Positions 20,468 through 29,058 of a DNA stretch of 64,000 bases are shown here, piece after piece (the stretch's first letter is position 1; each line of letters opens with the position of its first letter). The DNA lies in assembly GCA_038330415.1 (NCBI GenBank), contig JBBQNZ010000001.1, positions 44,719 to 108,718 on the forward strand. The letters run 5' to 3'. A program made the position numbers and the translations under genes. The notes beneath the pieces are model-generated. The model saw nothing but the letters and a program-made list of their open reading frames with translations, did not search any database and was not told the origin of the DNA. Source of the stretch: Fodinibacter sp038330415. Lineage in GTDB: Bacteria > Actinomycetota > Actinomycetes > Actinomycetales > Dermatophilaceae.

Positions 20468-21226
20468 ATGTTGCTCGAGGGCAAGAAGCTGCTCGTCACC
20501 GGCGTCCTCATGGACTCCTCGATCGCCTTCCACGTCGCCAGGTTCGCCCAGGAGCAGGGCGCCGAGGTGGTGCTCACGTCCTTCGGGCGCACCATGAAGA
20601 TCACCTCCGCGATCGCCAAGCGGCTGCCGCAGACCCCGCCGGTCGTCGAGCTCGACGTCACCAACGACGACGACCTCGGCGCGCTGGCCGACCGGGTGCG
20701 CGAGCACCTGCCGCACCTCGACGGCGTGGTGCACTCGATCGGCTTCGCGCCGCAGGGAGCCTTCAACTTCATGGAGGCCGGCTGGGACGACGTGTCCACC
20801 GCGGTGCACGTCTCGGCCTACTCGCTCGCCTCGCTCACCAAGGCCGCCCTGCCACTGATGGGCCCGGGCGGCAGCGTCGTCGGCCTCACCTTCGACGCCC
20901 GGTTCGCCTGGCCGGTCTACGACTGGATGGGGGTGGCCAAGGCCGCGTTCGAGTCGACCAACCGCTACCTCGCCCGCGACCTCGGCCCGATGGGCATCCG
21001 CTCCAACATCGTGGCCGCCGGCCCGATCCGCACCACCGCGGCCAAGTCGATCCCCGGCTTCGAGCGGTTCGAGGAGGAGTGGGGCAGCCGCTCACCACTC
21101 GGCTGGGACGTCAACGACGCGGAGCCCGCTGCCAAGGCCTGCATCGCCCTGCTGTCCGACTGGTTCCCCGCCACGACCGGCGAGATGGTGCACGTCGACG
21201 GCGGCTTCCACGCGATGGGCGTCTGA
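20468..21226 (+). CDS. inhA: Enoyl-ACP reductase, InhA/FabI type
   Basis: NADH-dependent enoyl-ACP reductase (252 aa) for the last step of FAS-II elongation. The N-terminus GKKLLVTGVLMDSSIAFH, the VVHSIGFAPQGAF loop and the active-site Y-x-M-x3-K (YDWMGVAKAAF) are typical of InhA/FabI rather than FabG. AAAGG precedes the ATG 10 nt upstream. The neighbour fabG supplies its substrate after dehydration. The enzyme family is the isoniazid/triclosan target. Mycolic acids need not be present in this organism. Confidence 0.93.
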   Translation: MLLEGKKLLVTGVLMDSSIAFHVARFAQEQGAEVVLTSFGRTMKITSAIAKRLPQTPPVVELDVTNDDDLGALADRVREHLPHLDGVVHSIGFAPQGAFNFMEAGWDDVSTAVHVSAYSLASLTKAALPLMGPGGSVVGLTFDARFAWPVYDWMGVAKAAFESTNRYLARDLGPMGIRSNIVAAGPIRTTAAKSIPGFERFEEEWGSRSPLGWDVNDAEPAAKACIALLSDWFPATTGEMVHVDGGFHAMGV

Positions 21227-21273
21227 GCCCACTCGGGGGGCGCCGGGCAACGACGGCAGCCGGTCTGCACCAC

Positions 21274-21279
21274 TAGGCT
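21274..21279 (+). promoter_or_regulatory. Leaderless -10 element (TAGGCT)
   Basis: TAGGCT ends 6 nt before the GTG start at 21286. It gives the CphA-like Mur ligase gene its own promoter, independent of fabG-inhA. Confidence 0.45.
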
Positions 21280-21285
21280 CCCCGG

Positions 21286-23508
21286 GTGAGCAGCGAGCCC
21301 GCCCAGACCCGCGAGACGACACCCCAGCCCGGCGTCACCACCCGCGAGGTGCGCCTGCTCGAGGGTCCGAACCTCTACTTCCCCCGCCCGGCCGTCAAGG
21401 TGACCCTCGCCCTGCCCGGCTACCTCGACGCCCCGGACGACGCTCTGCGCGCGATCAAGACCGCCGCCGGTCTGCGCCGCGGCCAGACCGGCGCCCCGGG
21501 CTCCGAGCAGCGCCAGCAGGTGCTGCTGCGCCTGGTCGAGCGGGTGGCCCGCTCGCTGGCGGCCGAGGTCGGCACCCGACGGCTGGGCGTGCGCACCCGG
21601 GCGGCCAACGAGACCGACGTCGTGGTCTGCGCTTTCGTGTGGCGGCACCGGGCCCGGGCCGAGACCCTGGGTACCGCGATCGGCCTGGTGCTCGGCGACC
21701 TGCTCGACGGCCATGCCTTCCCGGATGCCGTGGCGTACCGCGCCGCGGCGGTCGCGGCCGCCACGGCGCCGGGTGACGGGCCCCGGCTGGTGACGCCCCG
21801 CATCCCGGTCGCCTCCGTGACGGGCACCAACGGCAAGACCACCACGACCCGTCTGTTGGCCCACATCTGCATGACCGCCGGGTTCACCACCGGCTGGAGC
21901 TCCACCGACGGGGTCGTCGTCCAGGGTGAGGTCATCGAGCCGGGCGACTACTCCGGCCCGGCCGGGGCACGCGCCGTGCTCGAGGCGCCCGGGGTGCAGA
22001 TCGGCATCCTCGAGACGGCCCGCGGCGGGATGCTGCTGCGCGGCATGGGCGTCACCCACAACGACGTCTCGGTGGTCACCAACGTGTCGGCCGACCACCT
22101 GGGCATGCAGGGCATCGACACCGTCGACCAGCTCGCGGAGGTCAAGGCCATCGTCACCAGGGTGACCCGGCCGCACGGCTGGGTGGTGCTCAACGGCGAG
22201 GACCCGCGGGTCTGGGCGATGCGCACCGGCATCCGGGCCCGTCCGTGGGTCTTCACCGCAGACGCCGGGGCGCCGGCCGTGCGCGAGGCCCTGGGTGCCG
22301 GGGGCCGGGCGCTGACCGTCCTCGACGACCACCTCACCGTGCTGCGACCCGACGCTGCACCCGACCGGCTCGTGCGCGTCGTCGACCTTCCGATGGCGCT
22401 GTCCGGCTTGTCGCACCACAACGTGCTCAACGCCCTGGCGGGCGCGGCGGCGGCGCTCGGGCTCGGCATCGACCGCGATGCCGTCGTCGAGGGGCTGCGC
22501 ACCTTCCGCCCCGACGACGTGCTCAACCCGGGCCGGATGAACACCTACACGGTGCCGATCGAGGGCGGAGACGCCACCGTGGTGGTCGACCTCGCGCACA
22601 ACGAGGCCGGGCTCGAGGCGCTGCTCGACGTGGCCCGTGGCCTCGTGGCGCCGGGGGGCCGGGTGCACCTGGCCCTGGGCACGGCCGGTGACCGCACCGA
22701 CGAGATCCTGCGGGCACTCGGCGAGATCGCCGGCCTGCGCGCCGACCACGTCGTGGCGGCGCACAAGGCGCAGTACCTGCGCGGGCGCACCGTCGAGGAG
22801 CTCGAGGCGCAGCTACGCATCGGGCTCGCCCACGCGGGCGTGGGTGACGTCGCGTCCTACCCCACAGAGCTGTCGGGCCTACAGGCGCTGGTGGATGCCG
22901 CCGACGATGGTGACGTGGTGGCCGTCATGTGCCACGCCGAGCGGGTCGAGATCCTCGACTGGCTGCATTCGCGCAGCGCCACGTCCGACGACCCCGACGC
23001 GATCCGCCGCAAGGTGGTGCGCGCCCGCGGCGAGCACGACTGCGAGGACGAGATCGCGGCGCTGTGGGAGCTGCCGGATGCCGCGGCGCGCGTCGCCACT
23101 GCCGCCGCCCTCTACGCCGCACACCCCGGTGACGCCCGGATCGCGTACGAGTACGCCGGCACCCACGACAGCGCCGGTGCCGAGGCGGCCGCCGTGGCGC
23201 TCTACGAGGAGGCCCTCGCCGCCGGCCTGCGTGAGCCTCACCGGCACCGCGCCCAGGTGCAGCTGGCGTCGAGCCTGCGCAACGTCGGCCGGGTCGAGGA
23301 GGCGGTGGCCGTCATCGATGACGTGGCGGCACGGCATCCGGACAGCCTGGGCGTCGCGGCCTTCCGCGCGCTGGTGCACCACGACGCGGGTGCTCCGACC
23401 CGAGCCCTGGCCGAGCTGCTCTCCGCGATCGCGTCGACGAGCACCGACCCGGATGTCGTCCGCTACCGCCGGGCCCTCACCGCCTACGCCGCCGAGCTGT
23501 CCGACTGA
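21286..23508 (+). CDS. CphA-like Mur ligase lacking ATP-grasp, with C-terminal TPR region
   Basis: A 740-aa protein with an unusual architecture. Residues about 15-160 align by eye with the N domain of cyanophycin synthetase (LLEGPNLYFPRPAVKV against RGPNIWSYNPSIHL). Residues about 175-560 are a Mur-ligase domain (P-loop VTGTNGKTTTTR, ETARGGMLLRGMG, NVSADHLGMQGIDT) very close to the one in cphA 2 kb away. The ATP-grasp domain that normally sits between them is absent. Residues about 575-740 are helical repeats of TPR type. The N domain's HxxEH site reads R82-L-V-E-R86. It could modify a cyanophycin-related or other peptide. The function is unknown. Confidence 0.82.
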   Translation: MSSEPAQTRETTPQPGVTTREVRLLEGPNLYFPRPAVKVTLALPGYLDAPDDALRAIKTAAGLRRGQTGAPGSEQRQQVLLRLVERVARSLAAEVGTRRLGVRTRAANETDVVVCAFVWRHRARAETLGTAIGLVLGDLLDGHAFPDAVAYRAAAVAAATAPGDGPRLVTPRIPVASVTGTNGKTTTTRLLAHICMTAGFTTGWSSTDGVVVQGEVIEPGDYSGPAGARAVLEAPGVQIGILETARGGMLLRGMGVTHNDVSVVTNVSADHLGMQGIDTVDQLAEVKAIVTRVTRPHGWVVLNGEDPRVWAMRTGIRARPWVFTADAGAPAVREALGAGGRALTVLDDHLTVLRPDAAPDRLVRVVDLPMALSGLSHHNVLNALAGAAAALGLGIDRDAVVEGLRTFRPDDVLNPGRMNTYTVPIEGGDATVVVDLAHNEAGLEALLDVARGLVAPGGRVHLALGTAGDRTDEILRALGEIAGLRADHVVAAHKAQYLRGRTVEELEAQLRIGLAHAGVGDVASYPTELSGLQALVDAADDGDVVAVMCHAERVEILDWLHSRSATSDDPDAIRRKVVRARGEHDCEDEIAALWELPDAAARVATAAALYAAHPGDARIAYEYAGTHDSAGAEAAAVALYEEALAAGLREPHRHRAQVQLASSLRNVGRVEEAVAVIDDVAARHPDSLGVAAFRALVHHDAGAPTRALAELLSAIASTSTDPDVVRYRRALTAYAAELSD

Positions 23509-23535
23509 GCGCAGCGCCCCCACCCGAACCGGTGC

Positions 23536-25239
23536 TCAGTTGACGGCCGGCGGCTCCGTTCCCGGCCGAGGGGCGAACCGGTGCAGCATCTCGTCCACGT
23601 GCGCCGAGGTCGCGGCGCTACCGCGCGGTGATCCAGTCATCAGGGCCAGGAACCGGTCGGCCCGCAGCGACTCCAGTCGCAGGTCCTCGACGGCCCGGAC
23701 AGTCGCCGTGCGGGGGACCTGGCGCAGGAGAGCGATCTCGCCGAAGGACTCGCCGGGGCCCAGCCGGGTGATCGGCTCGCCGTCGCCGACGACCTCCGCC
23801 GTGCCCGCGACCACGACGTAGAACCGGTCGCCGGCATCACCCTGCCGGAAGACCGTCTCCCCGGCCGGCACGAGCACGTGGTCGAGCTGTCGGGCGACGG
23901 TCTCGAGGGCGGGTAGGGGCAGCGCGTCGAGCAGGGGGACTCCCCGTAGGAGGGCCAGCTCCTCGTCGCGCCCGACGATGACGGCGTCCAGGGCGGCGAG
24001 CCGGCGCCAGGAGAGCGCGACGGCGACGGGCGTGAGCAACCCCAGCACGACCAGGCTCGTGCGCAGGTCGAGGACGTTGATGGCGACCGGGGTCAGCAAC
24101 GCGCCCAGGCCAACGCAGACGGCCACGACGCTCTCCAGCAGGCCGAAGACGCGGGCGAGCACGTTGGCGGGGGAGATGCGGGCGAGAACGGTGAAGCCCC
24201 CGACGTCGATGAGGGCGTTGCCGGCGCCGACGGCCGCGAGCATGACCATCGCCGACGCCGCTGACGGGAACAGCCCGATAACGACCAGGGGCGCACCCCA
24301 CAGGGCTGCGCCGAGCCCGAACCAGGCCGCCAGGTGGCGCGATCCCACGAGGAGCGCAGCGGCCGCGGAGGCGAGCACCGCCCCGGCGCCGAGGGCGGCG
24401 TTCAGCACCCCCACACCGGGGTACCCGAGATCCACGAGCTCGATCGCGACGACCACGGCGAGGACCGTGATCGCCCCCCGCATGAACGTCTGCGCCCCGA
24501 TGAGCGCGATCAGGAGTCGCAGGTCGCGGTTGGCGTGCACGGCACGCACCCCGCCGAGGGTGCGGTCGAGCGGGCCGTCGTCATCGGGCTCACCGGCGTC
24601 GAGCGGAGTCGGTTCGGGATGGACGCGCGCCATCAGCCAGCCGGCCCACGCCGATGCCACGGCGGCCATGGCGAGCACCTGGGCCGCGCCGCCCGATGCG
24701 AGCAGCACCGCGCTGATCGCGGGTCCGGCCAGCGTCGCCGCCGAGTCCAGGGCCCCGCGAACGACGTTGGCCCCCGCGAGCTCGGTCGGCGTCACGCACA
24801 ACGACGGCAGGAGCGCGGAGTGGACCGGACGGAAGAGCACGGCGGCGGCCGACGACACCGTCACGAGCGCGTACACCGTCACCGCGGGACCGTCCGCGAA
24901 CACCGCCCAGCCGGCGAGGGCGATGGACACGGCGCGGACGACCGAGACGGCGACGAGCACCTGGTCCCGAGGCCACCGGTCGGCGTACTGGGTGGCCAGC
25001 GGGGCCACCACGGCAGCGGGGAGCACCCGGACGAGGGCCACGACACCCACCTCCGTGGCGCCGCCGCGGCCGTAGGCGTAGACGGCGAGGACGACGGTGA
25101 CGGCCCACTCGGCGGTCCAGGCGCCGAAGAATGCCGCCTGTGCTCGCCGCAGGCCCGGGTTGCGCCAGTTCGTCGCGAAGGCGCCCGCAGCCGCGCGCAG
25201 GCGAGACGGCCGCAGGCGTCCGGAGGCCTTCGACGCCAT
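23536..25239 (-). CDS. MFS transporter fused to a cyclic-nucleotide-binding domain
   Basis: The 567-aa product has about 12 membrane helices (residues 25-420) of the major facilitator type. A cNMP-binding domain follows at about 440-545. The nucleotide pocket is well formed: FRQGDAGDRFYVVV, then FGEIALLRQVPRTATV, the phosphate-binding cassette with both its Glu and Arg. Transport may therefore respond to cAMP or a related nucleotide. The substrate is unknown. The gene follows cphA by 55 nt on the same strand but has its own TAGCCT -10 6 nt before the ATG. Such fusions are known but rarely characterised. Confidence 0.85.
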   Translation of the reverse strand: MASKASGRLRPSRLRAAAGAFATNWRNPGLRRAQAAFFGAWTAEWAVTVVLAVYAYGRGGATEVGVVALVRVLPAAVVAPLATQYADRWPRDQVLVAVSVVRAVSIALAGWAVFADGPAVTVYALVTVSSAAAVLFRPVHSALLPSLCVTPTELAGANVVRGALDSAATLAGPAISAVLLASGGAAQVLAMAAVASAWAGWLMARVHPEPTPLDAGEPDDDGPLDRTLGGVRAVHANRDLRLLIALIGAQTFMRGAITVLAVVVAIELVDLGYPGVGVLNAALGAGAVLASAAAALLVGSRHLAAWFGLGAALWGAPLVVIGLFPSAASAMVMLAAVGAGNALIDVGGFTVLARISPANVLARVFGLLESVVAVCVGLGALLTPVAINVLDLRTSLVVLGLLTPVAVALSWRRLAALDAVIVGRDEELALLRGVPLLDALPLPALETVARQLDHVLVPAGETVFRQGDAGDRFYVVVAGTAEVVGDGEPITRLGPGESFGEIALLRQVPRTATVRAVEDLRLESLRADRFLALMTGSPRGSAATSAHVDEMLHRFAPRPGTEPPAVN

Positions 25240-25245
25240 CGTCGA

Positions 25246-25251
25246 AGGCTA
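25246..25251 (-). promoter_or_regulatory. Leaderless -10 element of the MFS-cNMP gene (TAGCCT)
   Basis: On the minus strand TAGCCT ends 6 nt before ATG 25239, inside the short gap after cphA, so the transporter can be expressed separately. Confidence 0.45.
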
Positions 25252-25294
25252 GCCACTCGGCTGGCGCGGCGGCAGGCCCCGGCCGGAGCGCTGA

Positions 25295-28141
25295 TCAGCC
25301 GGTGGGCGGCGCAGGCTCGATGTCGCGGGCGGCGGTGTCGCCGGCCTCGCGGGCCTCCTCCTGCATCGTCTCGGAGTCGAGGTCGGGGTCGCCGACGCCG
25401 TCGCGGTTGTGGCTGCCGGGCTGCGCCTGCTGGGTCATCGACTCGAGCTCGGACATCACCGCCGCGTGCTGGTCGACACTCATGACGACGATGTCACCCG
25501 GGTTGGCACGGGCCATCACGTGCCGCACCGCCTCCGACTCGTCGAGCACGACCTCGACCTGGCGGCAGCGAACCCCGGGCTCGCCGACCCGGCTGCGGGC
25601 GCCCTCGGCGACCGCGGCCGCGGTGAACCCTCGCTCCCGACCTCGCAGCCGCTGGTCCTCGCGCACCACCACCACGTCGAAGTGCTCCGCCGCGACGGCA
25701 CCGAGCTCGCGCATGTCCTCCTCGCGCCGGTCCCCGGCGGTGGCGATCATGCCGATCCGCGAGATCTTGCCGAGGTCGGTCTGCCCGGCCTTCATCGCGG
25801 CGTACCGCTCGACGAAGTCGCCGAGCACCCGCATGCCGGGGGCGTTGTGGCAGTAGTCGACGATCACGTCGACGTTGTGCACGTTGATCTGGTTCATCCG
25901 GCCGGGGGAGAGGTAGTACGAGGTCGTGAAGGTGCGCAGGCCCTGCCGGATCTCGTGCAGCCCCGCACCGCTGGCGAACGCCGCGCCCGCGGCCGCCATC
26001 GCGTTGGCCACGTTGAACAGCGCCGTGCCGCCGAAGGACGAGGGCAGCAGGTGGGTCCACGCCAGCTGCATCGAGCGGCGCCCGTGCCGGATGACGATCA
26101 TGTCGCCGCGGTCGGTGCGGTCGAGCACCACCGCCCGGCCGCCGTTGCGGCAGTGGTTGTCGATGAATTCGCGCACCTTGCTTCCCGGCTCCTCGAGGCT
26201 GAACCAGACGACCGAACCCGAGCAGCGCCGCCGCATCCGCCGCACCAGGGCGTCGTCGGCGTTGAGCACCGCGAACCCGTCGCGCGGCACCGCCTCGACG
26301 ACGACGGCCTTGACGTCGGCGAGCTGCTCGAGGGTGTCGATGCCGCGCATGCCCAGGTGGTCGGGCGCGACGTTCGTCACCACAGCGACGTCGTTGCGGT
26401 CGTAGCCCAGCCCCTCGCGCAGGATGCCGCCGCGCGCCACCTCCATCACGGCGAAGTCGACGCGCGGGTTCTGCAGCACCATCCGCGCCGAGCGCGGCCC
26501 GGAGGCGTCGGACTTCACGACCAGCCGCTCGTCGATGACGATGCCGTCGGTCGAGGTCATGCCGACCTGGCGGCCGACGCCCTTCATGATGTGCGCGATC
26601 ATCCGCGAGGTCGTCGTCTTGCCGTTGGTGCCGGTCACGGCGACGATCGGCACCCGCGACGGTGCCCCGGGCGGGAAGAGCAGGTCGACCACCGGCTTGG
26701 CGATGTACTGCGGCTCGCCGATGGTCGGGTGCGTGTGCATCCGAAAGCCCGGTGCCGCGTTGACCTCGCAGATCGCGCCGCCGGCCTCGCGCACCGGCGA
26801 GGCGATGTCCGGGCAGATGAAGTCGATGCCCGCCACGTCGAGCCCGATCAGCCGGGCCGCCTCCTCGGCGATCTCGACGTTGTCGGGGTGGGCGTCGAAG
26901 GTGCGGTCGATGGAGATGCCACCGGTGGACATGTTGCCGGTCAGGGCCAGCTTGACCATGGTGTCGAGCGGCGGCACGTCGTCCAGGGTGAGGCCCTGCT
27001 CGCGCAGCAGCTCCAGCGCCGCCGCGTCGACCTTGATCTTGGTGAGCACCTTCTCGTGGCCCACCCCGCGGCGCGGGTCGGCGTTGGTCAGCTCGACGAG
27101 CTCGCCCACGGTGTGCGTGCCGTCGCCGGTGACGTGCGCGGGCACCCGCTCGGCGATGGCCTGCATCCGGCCCCCGACGATGAGGCAGCGGTAGTCGCGG
27201 CCGGTCACCATCGACTCGACGATGACGTAGCCGCCGCGCGACTGGTCCTCGGCCACCGCGAACGCCTCGAGGACCTCTGCGTCGCTGTCCAGGTTCAGGC
27301 ACACCCCACGACCGTGGTTGCCGTCGAGCGGCTTGACGACCACCGGGAAGCCGATCCGGCGGGCGGCGGCGACCGCACCCTCGGCCGAGCGCACCGTCTC
27401 CTGCTTGGGCACCGGCAGCCCGGCCGAGCCGAGCAGCTTGGTGGTCATGTCCTTGTCGCCGGCGATGTCGACGGCCAGCGCGCCGGTCTTCGACGTCATC
27501 GTGGCGCGGATCCGCTGCTGGTGCACGCCCTGCCCGAGTTGCACCAGGCTGCCGCTGTTGAGCCGGATGAAGGGGATGTCGCGGCTGACCGCCTCCTCCA
27601 GGATCGCCCCGGTCGACGGGCCGAACGCGGTGCGCTCGGCCCGGGTCAGGAAGGTCTCGAGCTCGGCGCCGAAGTCGAACTCCGGGTCCTCCTGGACCAG
27701 GTGGTTGACCAGGCGCACCGCGAGGCGGCCGGCCGCCAGGGCGACCTCCTCGTTGGTGTAGCTGTAGATGACGTTGTAGACGCCGGGGCTGCCCTTGACC
27801 ATGCGGGTCTTCCCGCGGCGCTGGTCGTGACCGGCCTCCTGCTGCAGCTGCAGGGCGACGTGCTCGGCGACGTGCCCGACCCAGGTGCCGTCGCGCAGGC
27901 GCTCGATGAAGCCGCCCTTGACCCCCTTGGAGCAGGTGTGGTTCTCGAGCCCGGGCAGCAGCTCGACGAGCCGGTCGGTGAAGCCGGGGAGGGTGTCGGT
28001 CGGATATCCCTCGAGCACACCGAGGTCGACCACGAGGTGGATGGACGGGTTGTAGGACCAGATGTTGCCACCGCGGTAGACGCGCGACTCGACGATGCGC
28101 AGGTCGGGGGCGGCGGGGCCGGTCGGGCTGGGACGGTCCAT
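25295..28141 (-). CDS. cphA: Cyanophycin synthetase CphA
   Basis: Full-length CphA1 (948 aa) that builds the multi-L-arginyl-poly-L-aspartate storage polymer with ATP. The N domain (about 1-165) has SRVYRGGNIWSYNPSIHL and a possible metal site H90-x2-E93-H94, thought in this family to trim polymer into primers. The ATP-grasp domain (KPLDGNHGRGVCLNL, near 270) adds aspartate. The Mur-ligase domain (VTGTNGKTTTSRMIAH, near 500) adds arginine. The ATG at 28141 has an AGGAG site. cphB lies 55 nt upstream on the same strand, so synthesis and breakdown are genetically linked. Confidence 0.96.
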   Translation of the reverse strand: MDRPSPTGPAAPDLRIVESRVYRGGNIWSYNPSIHLVVDLGVLEGYPTDTLPGFTDRLVELLPGLENHTCSKGVKGGFIERLRDGTWVGHVAEHVALQLQQEAGHDQRRGKTRMVKGSPGVYNVIYSYTNEEVALAAGRLAVRLVNHLVQEDPEFDFGAELETFLTRAERTAFGPSTGAILEEAVSRDIPFIRLNSGSLVQLGQGVHQQRIRATMTSKTGALAVDIAGDKDMTTKLLGSAGLPVPKQETVRSAEGAVAAARRIGFPVVVKPLDGNHGRGVCLNLDSDAEVLEAFAVAEDQSRGGYVIVESMVTGRDYRCLIVGGRMQAIAERVPAHVTGDGTHTVGELVELTNADPRRGVGHEKVLTKIKVDAAALELLREQGLTLDDVPPLDTMVKLALTGNMSTGGISIDRTFDAHPDNVEIAEEAARLIGLDVAGIDFICPDIASPVREAGGAICEVNAAPGFRMHTHPTIGEPQYIAKPVVDLLFPPGAPSRVPIVAVTGTNGKTTTSRMIAHIMKGVGRQVGMTSTDGIVIDERLVVKSDASGPRSARMVLQNPRVDFAVMEVARGGILREGLGYDRNDVAVVTNVAPDHLGMRGIDTLEQLADVKAVVVEAVPRDGFAVLNADDALVRRMRRRCSGSVVWFSLEEPGSKVREFIDNHCRNGGRAVVLDRTDRGDMIVIRHGRRSMQLAWTHLLPSSFGGTALFNVANAMAAAGAAFASGAGLHEIRQGLRTFTTSYYLSPGRMNQINVHNVDVIVDYCHNAPGMRVLGDFVERYAAMKAGQTDLGKISRIGMIATAGDRREEDMRELGAVAAEHFDVVVVREDQRLRGRERGFTAAAVAEGARSRVGEPGVRCRQVEVVLDESEAVRHVMARANPGDIVVMSVDQHAAVMSELESMTQQAQPGSHNRDGVGDPDLDSETMQEEAREAGDTAARDIEPAPPTG

Positions 28142-28196
28142 CGGCGCTTCTCCTCGGGGGGCGGTGGGTGGCGGGCGGGGTGGAGCGCGGGAGCGG

Positions 28197-29054
28197 TCAG
28201 GCCTTGGCCGAGGCGACCGAGGCGAGCAGGTCGGGGTGCTGCTCGACGAAAGCGGTGAGCCGCCGCTCCCGCAGGTCGAAGGTCGCCCCGGCGGGCAGGG
28301 TGTGCACCGTCGCCCCCGACACGAGCACGGGGGCACCGGCGCGGGCGTCCGGGGCGTCGGTGACGGCGGTCGTGCAGTCGACGACGAACACCGCACCGGA
28401 GCCACGCACGGTGAACTCGCGGCCGTCGGTCACCACCATGGCCGTGTCCTCGTCGATCCCGATGCCGAGCAGGTGCGGCGACGGGGCGATCACGGACATC
28501 AGGCGACCGTAGCGCGACCGCTGGTCGAAGTGCTGGTCCACGACCACTCCCCGGACCAGGCCGAGGCCCGCGGAGATCTGGCTGGCGCGCTGGCGCGGCG
28601 TGATGCCCTCGTCACCCATCGAGATCATGAAGTCGCTCATGATCGAGGCGCCGGCCGAGGTGCCTCCGATGACGGTGCCGCGGTCGTGCGCCCGGTGCAG
28701 CGCCTCGCCGAGCGGGGTGCCCGGGAGCAGCTGCGAGAGCCGCAGCTGGCTGCCGCCGCTCATGAAGACGCCGGTGGCGTCGTCGACCAGCGCCACGAGC
28801 TCGGGGTCGTGCGAGTCCTGCCGGGTCGCTGGGTTGACCACCGACACGCCGGGAGCGCCGAGCCGGGTGAACACCTCGGTGTAGGAGTTGACCACCTCGT
28901 CCTGGAAGGACGAGGCCGTGGGGACCAGCACCAGCCTGGCGCGGCGGCCGCCGGACAGCTTGACGAACTGGCGCAGGAGCGAGGACCGGCCGACCCGGTC
29001 CTCCGCCCCACCGATGATGAAGAGCGTGGGCGTGGTCGAGGGGTAGCGCGGCAC
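28197..29054 (-). CDS. cphB: Cyanophycinase
   Basis: Serine-type exopeptidase (285 aa) that releases beta-Asp-Arg dipeptides from cyanophycin. The nucleophile elbow GGTSAGASIMS (Ser near 135) is conserved, together with LFIIGGAEDR at the N-terminus and the VVDQHFDQRSRYGRL block containing the active-site histidine. It is peptidase family S51-like and has no signal peptide, as expected for the cytoplasmic form. It precedes cphA and follows serB by 4 nt. TAGGCT lies 6 nt before the GTG start. An isoaspartyl dipeptidase needed to finish degradation is not in the window. Confidence 0.93.
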   Translation of the reverse strand: MPRYPSTTPTLFIIGGAEDRVGRSSLLRQFVKLSGGRRARLVLVPTASSFQDEVVNSYTEVFTRLGAPGVSVVNPATRQDSHDPELVALVDDATGVFMSGGSQLRLSQLLPGTPLGEALHRAHDRGTVIGGTSAGASIMSDFMISMGDEGITPRQRASQISAGLGLVRGVVVDQHFDQRSRYGRLMSVIAPSPHLLGIGIDEDTAMVVTDGREFTVRGSGAVFVVDCTTAVTDAPDARAGAPVLVSGATVHTLPAGATFDLRERRLTAFVEQHPDLLASVASAKA

Positions 29055-29058
29055 CGGG

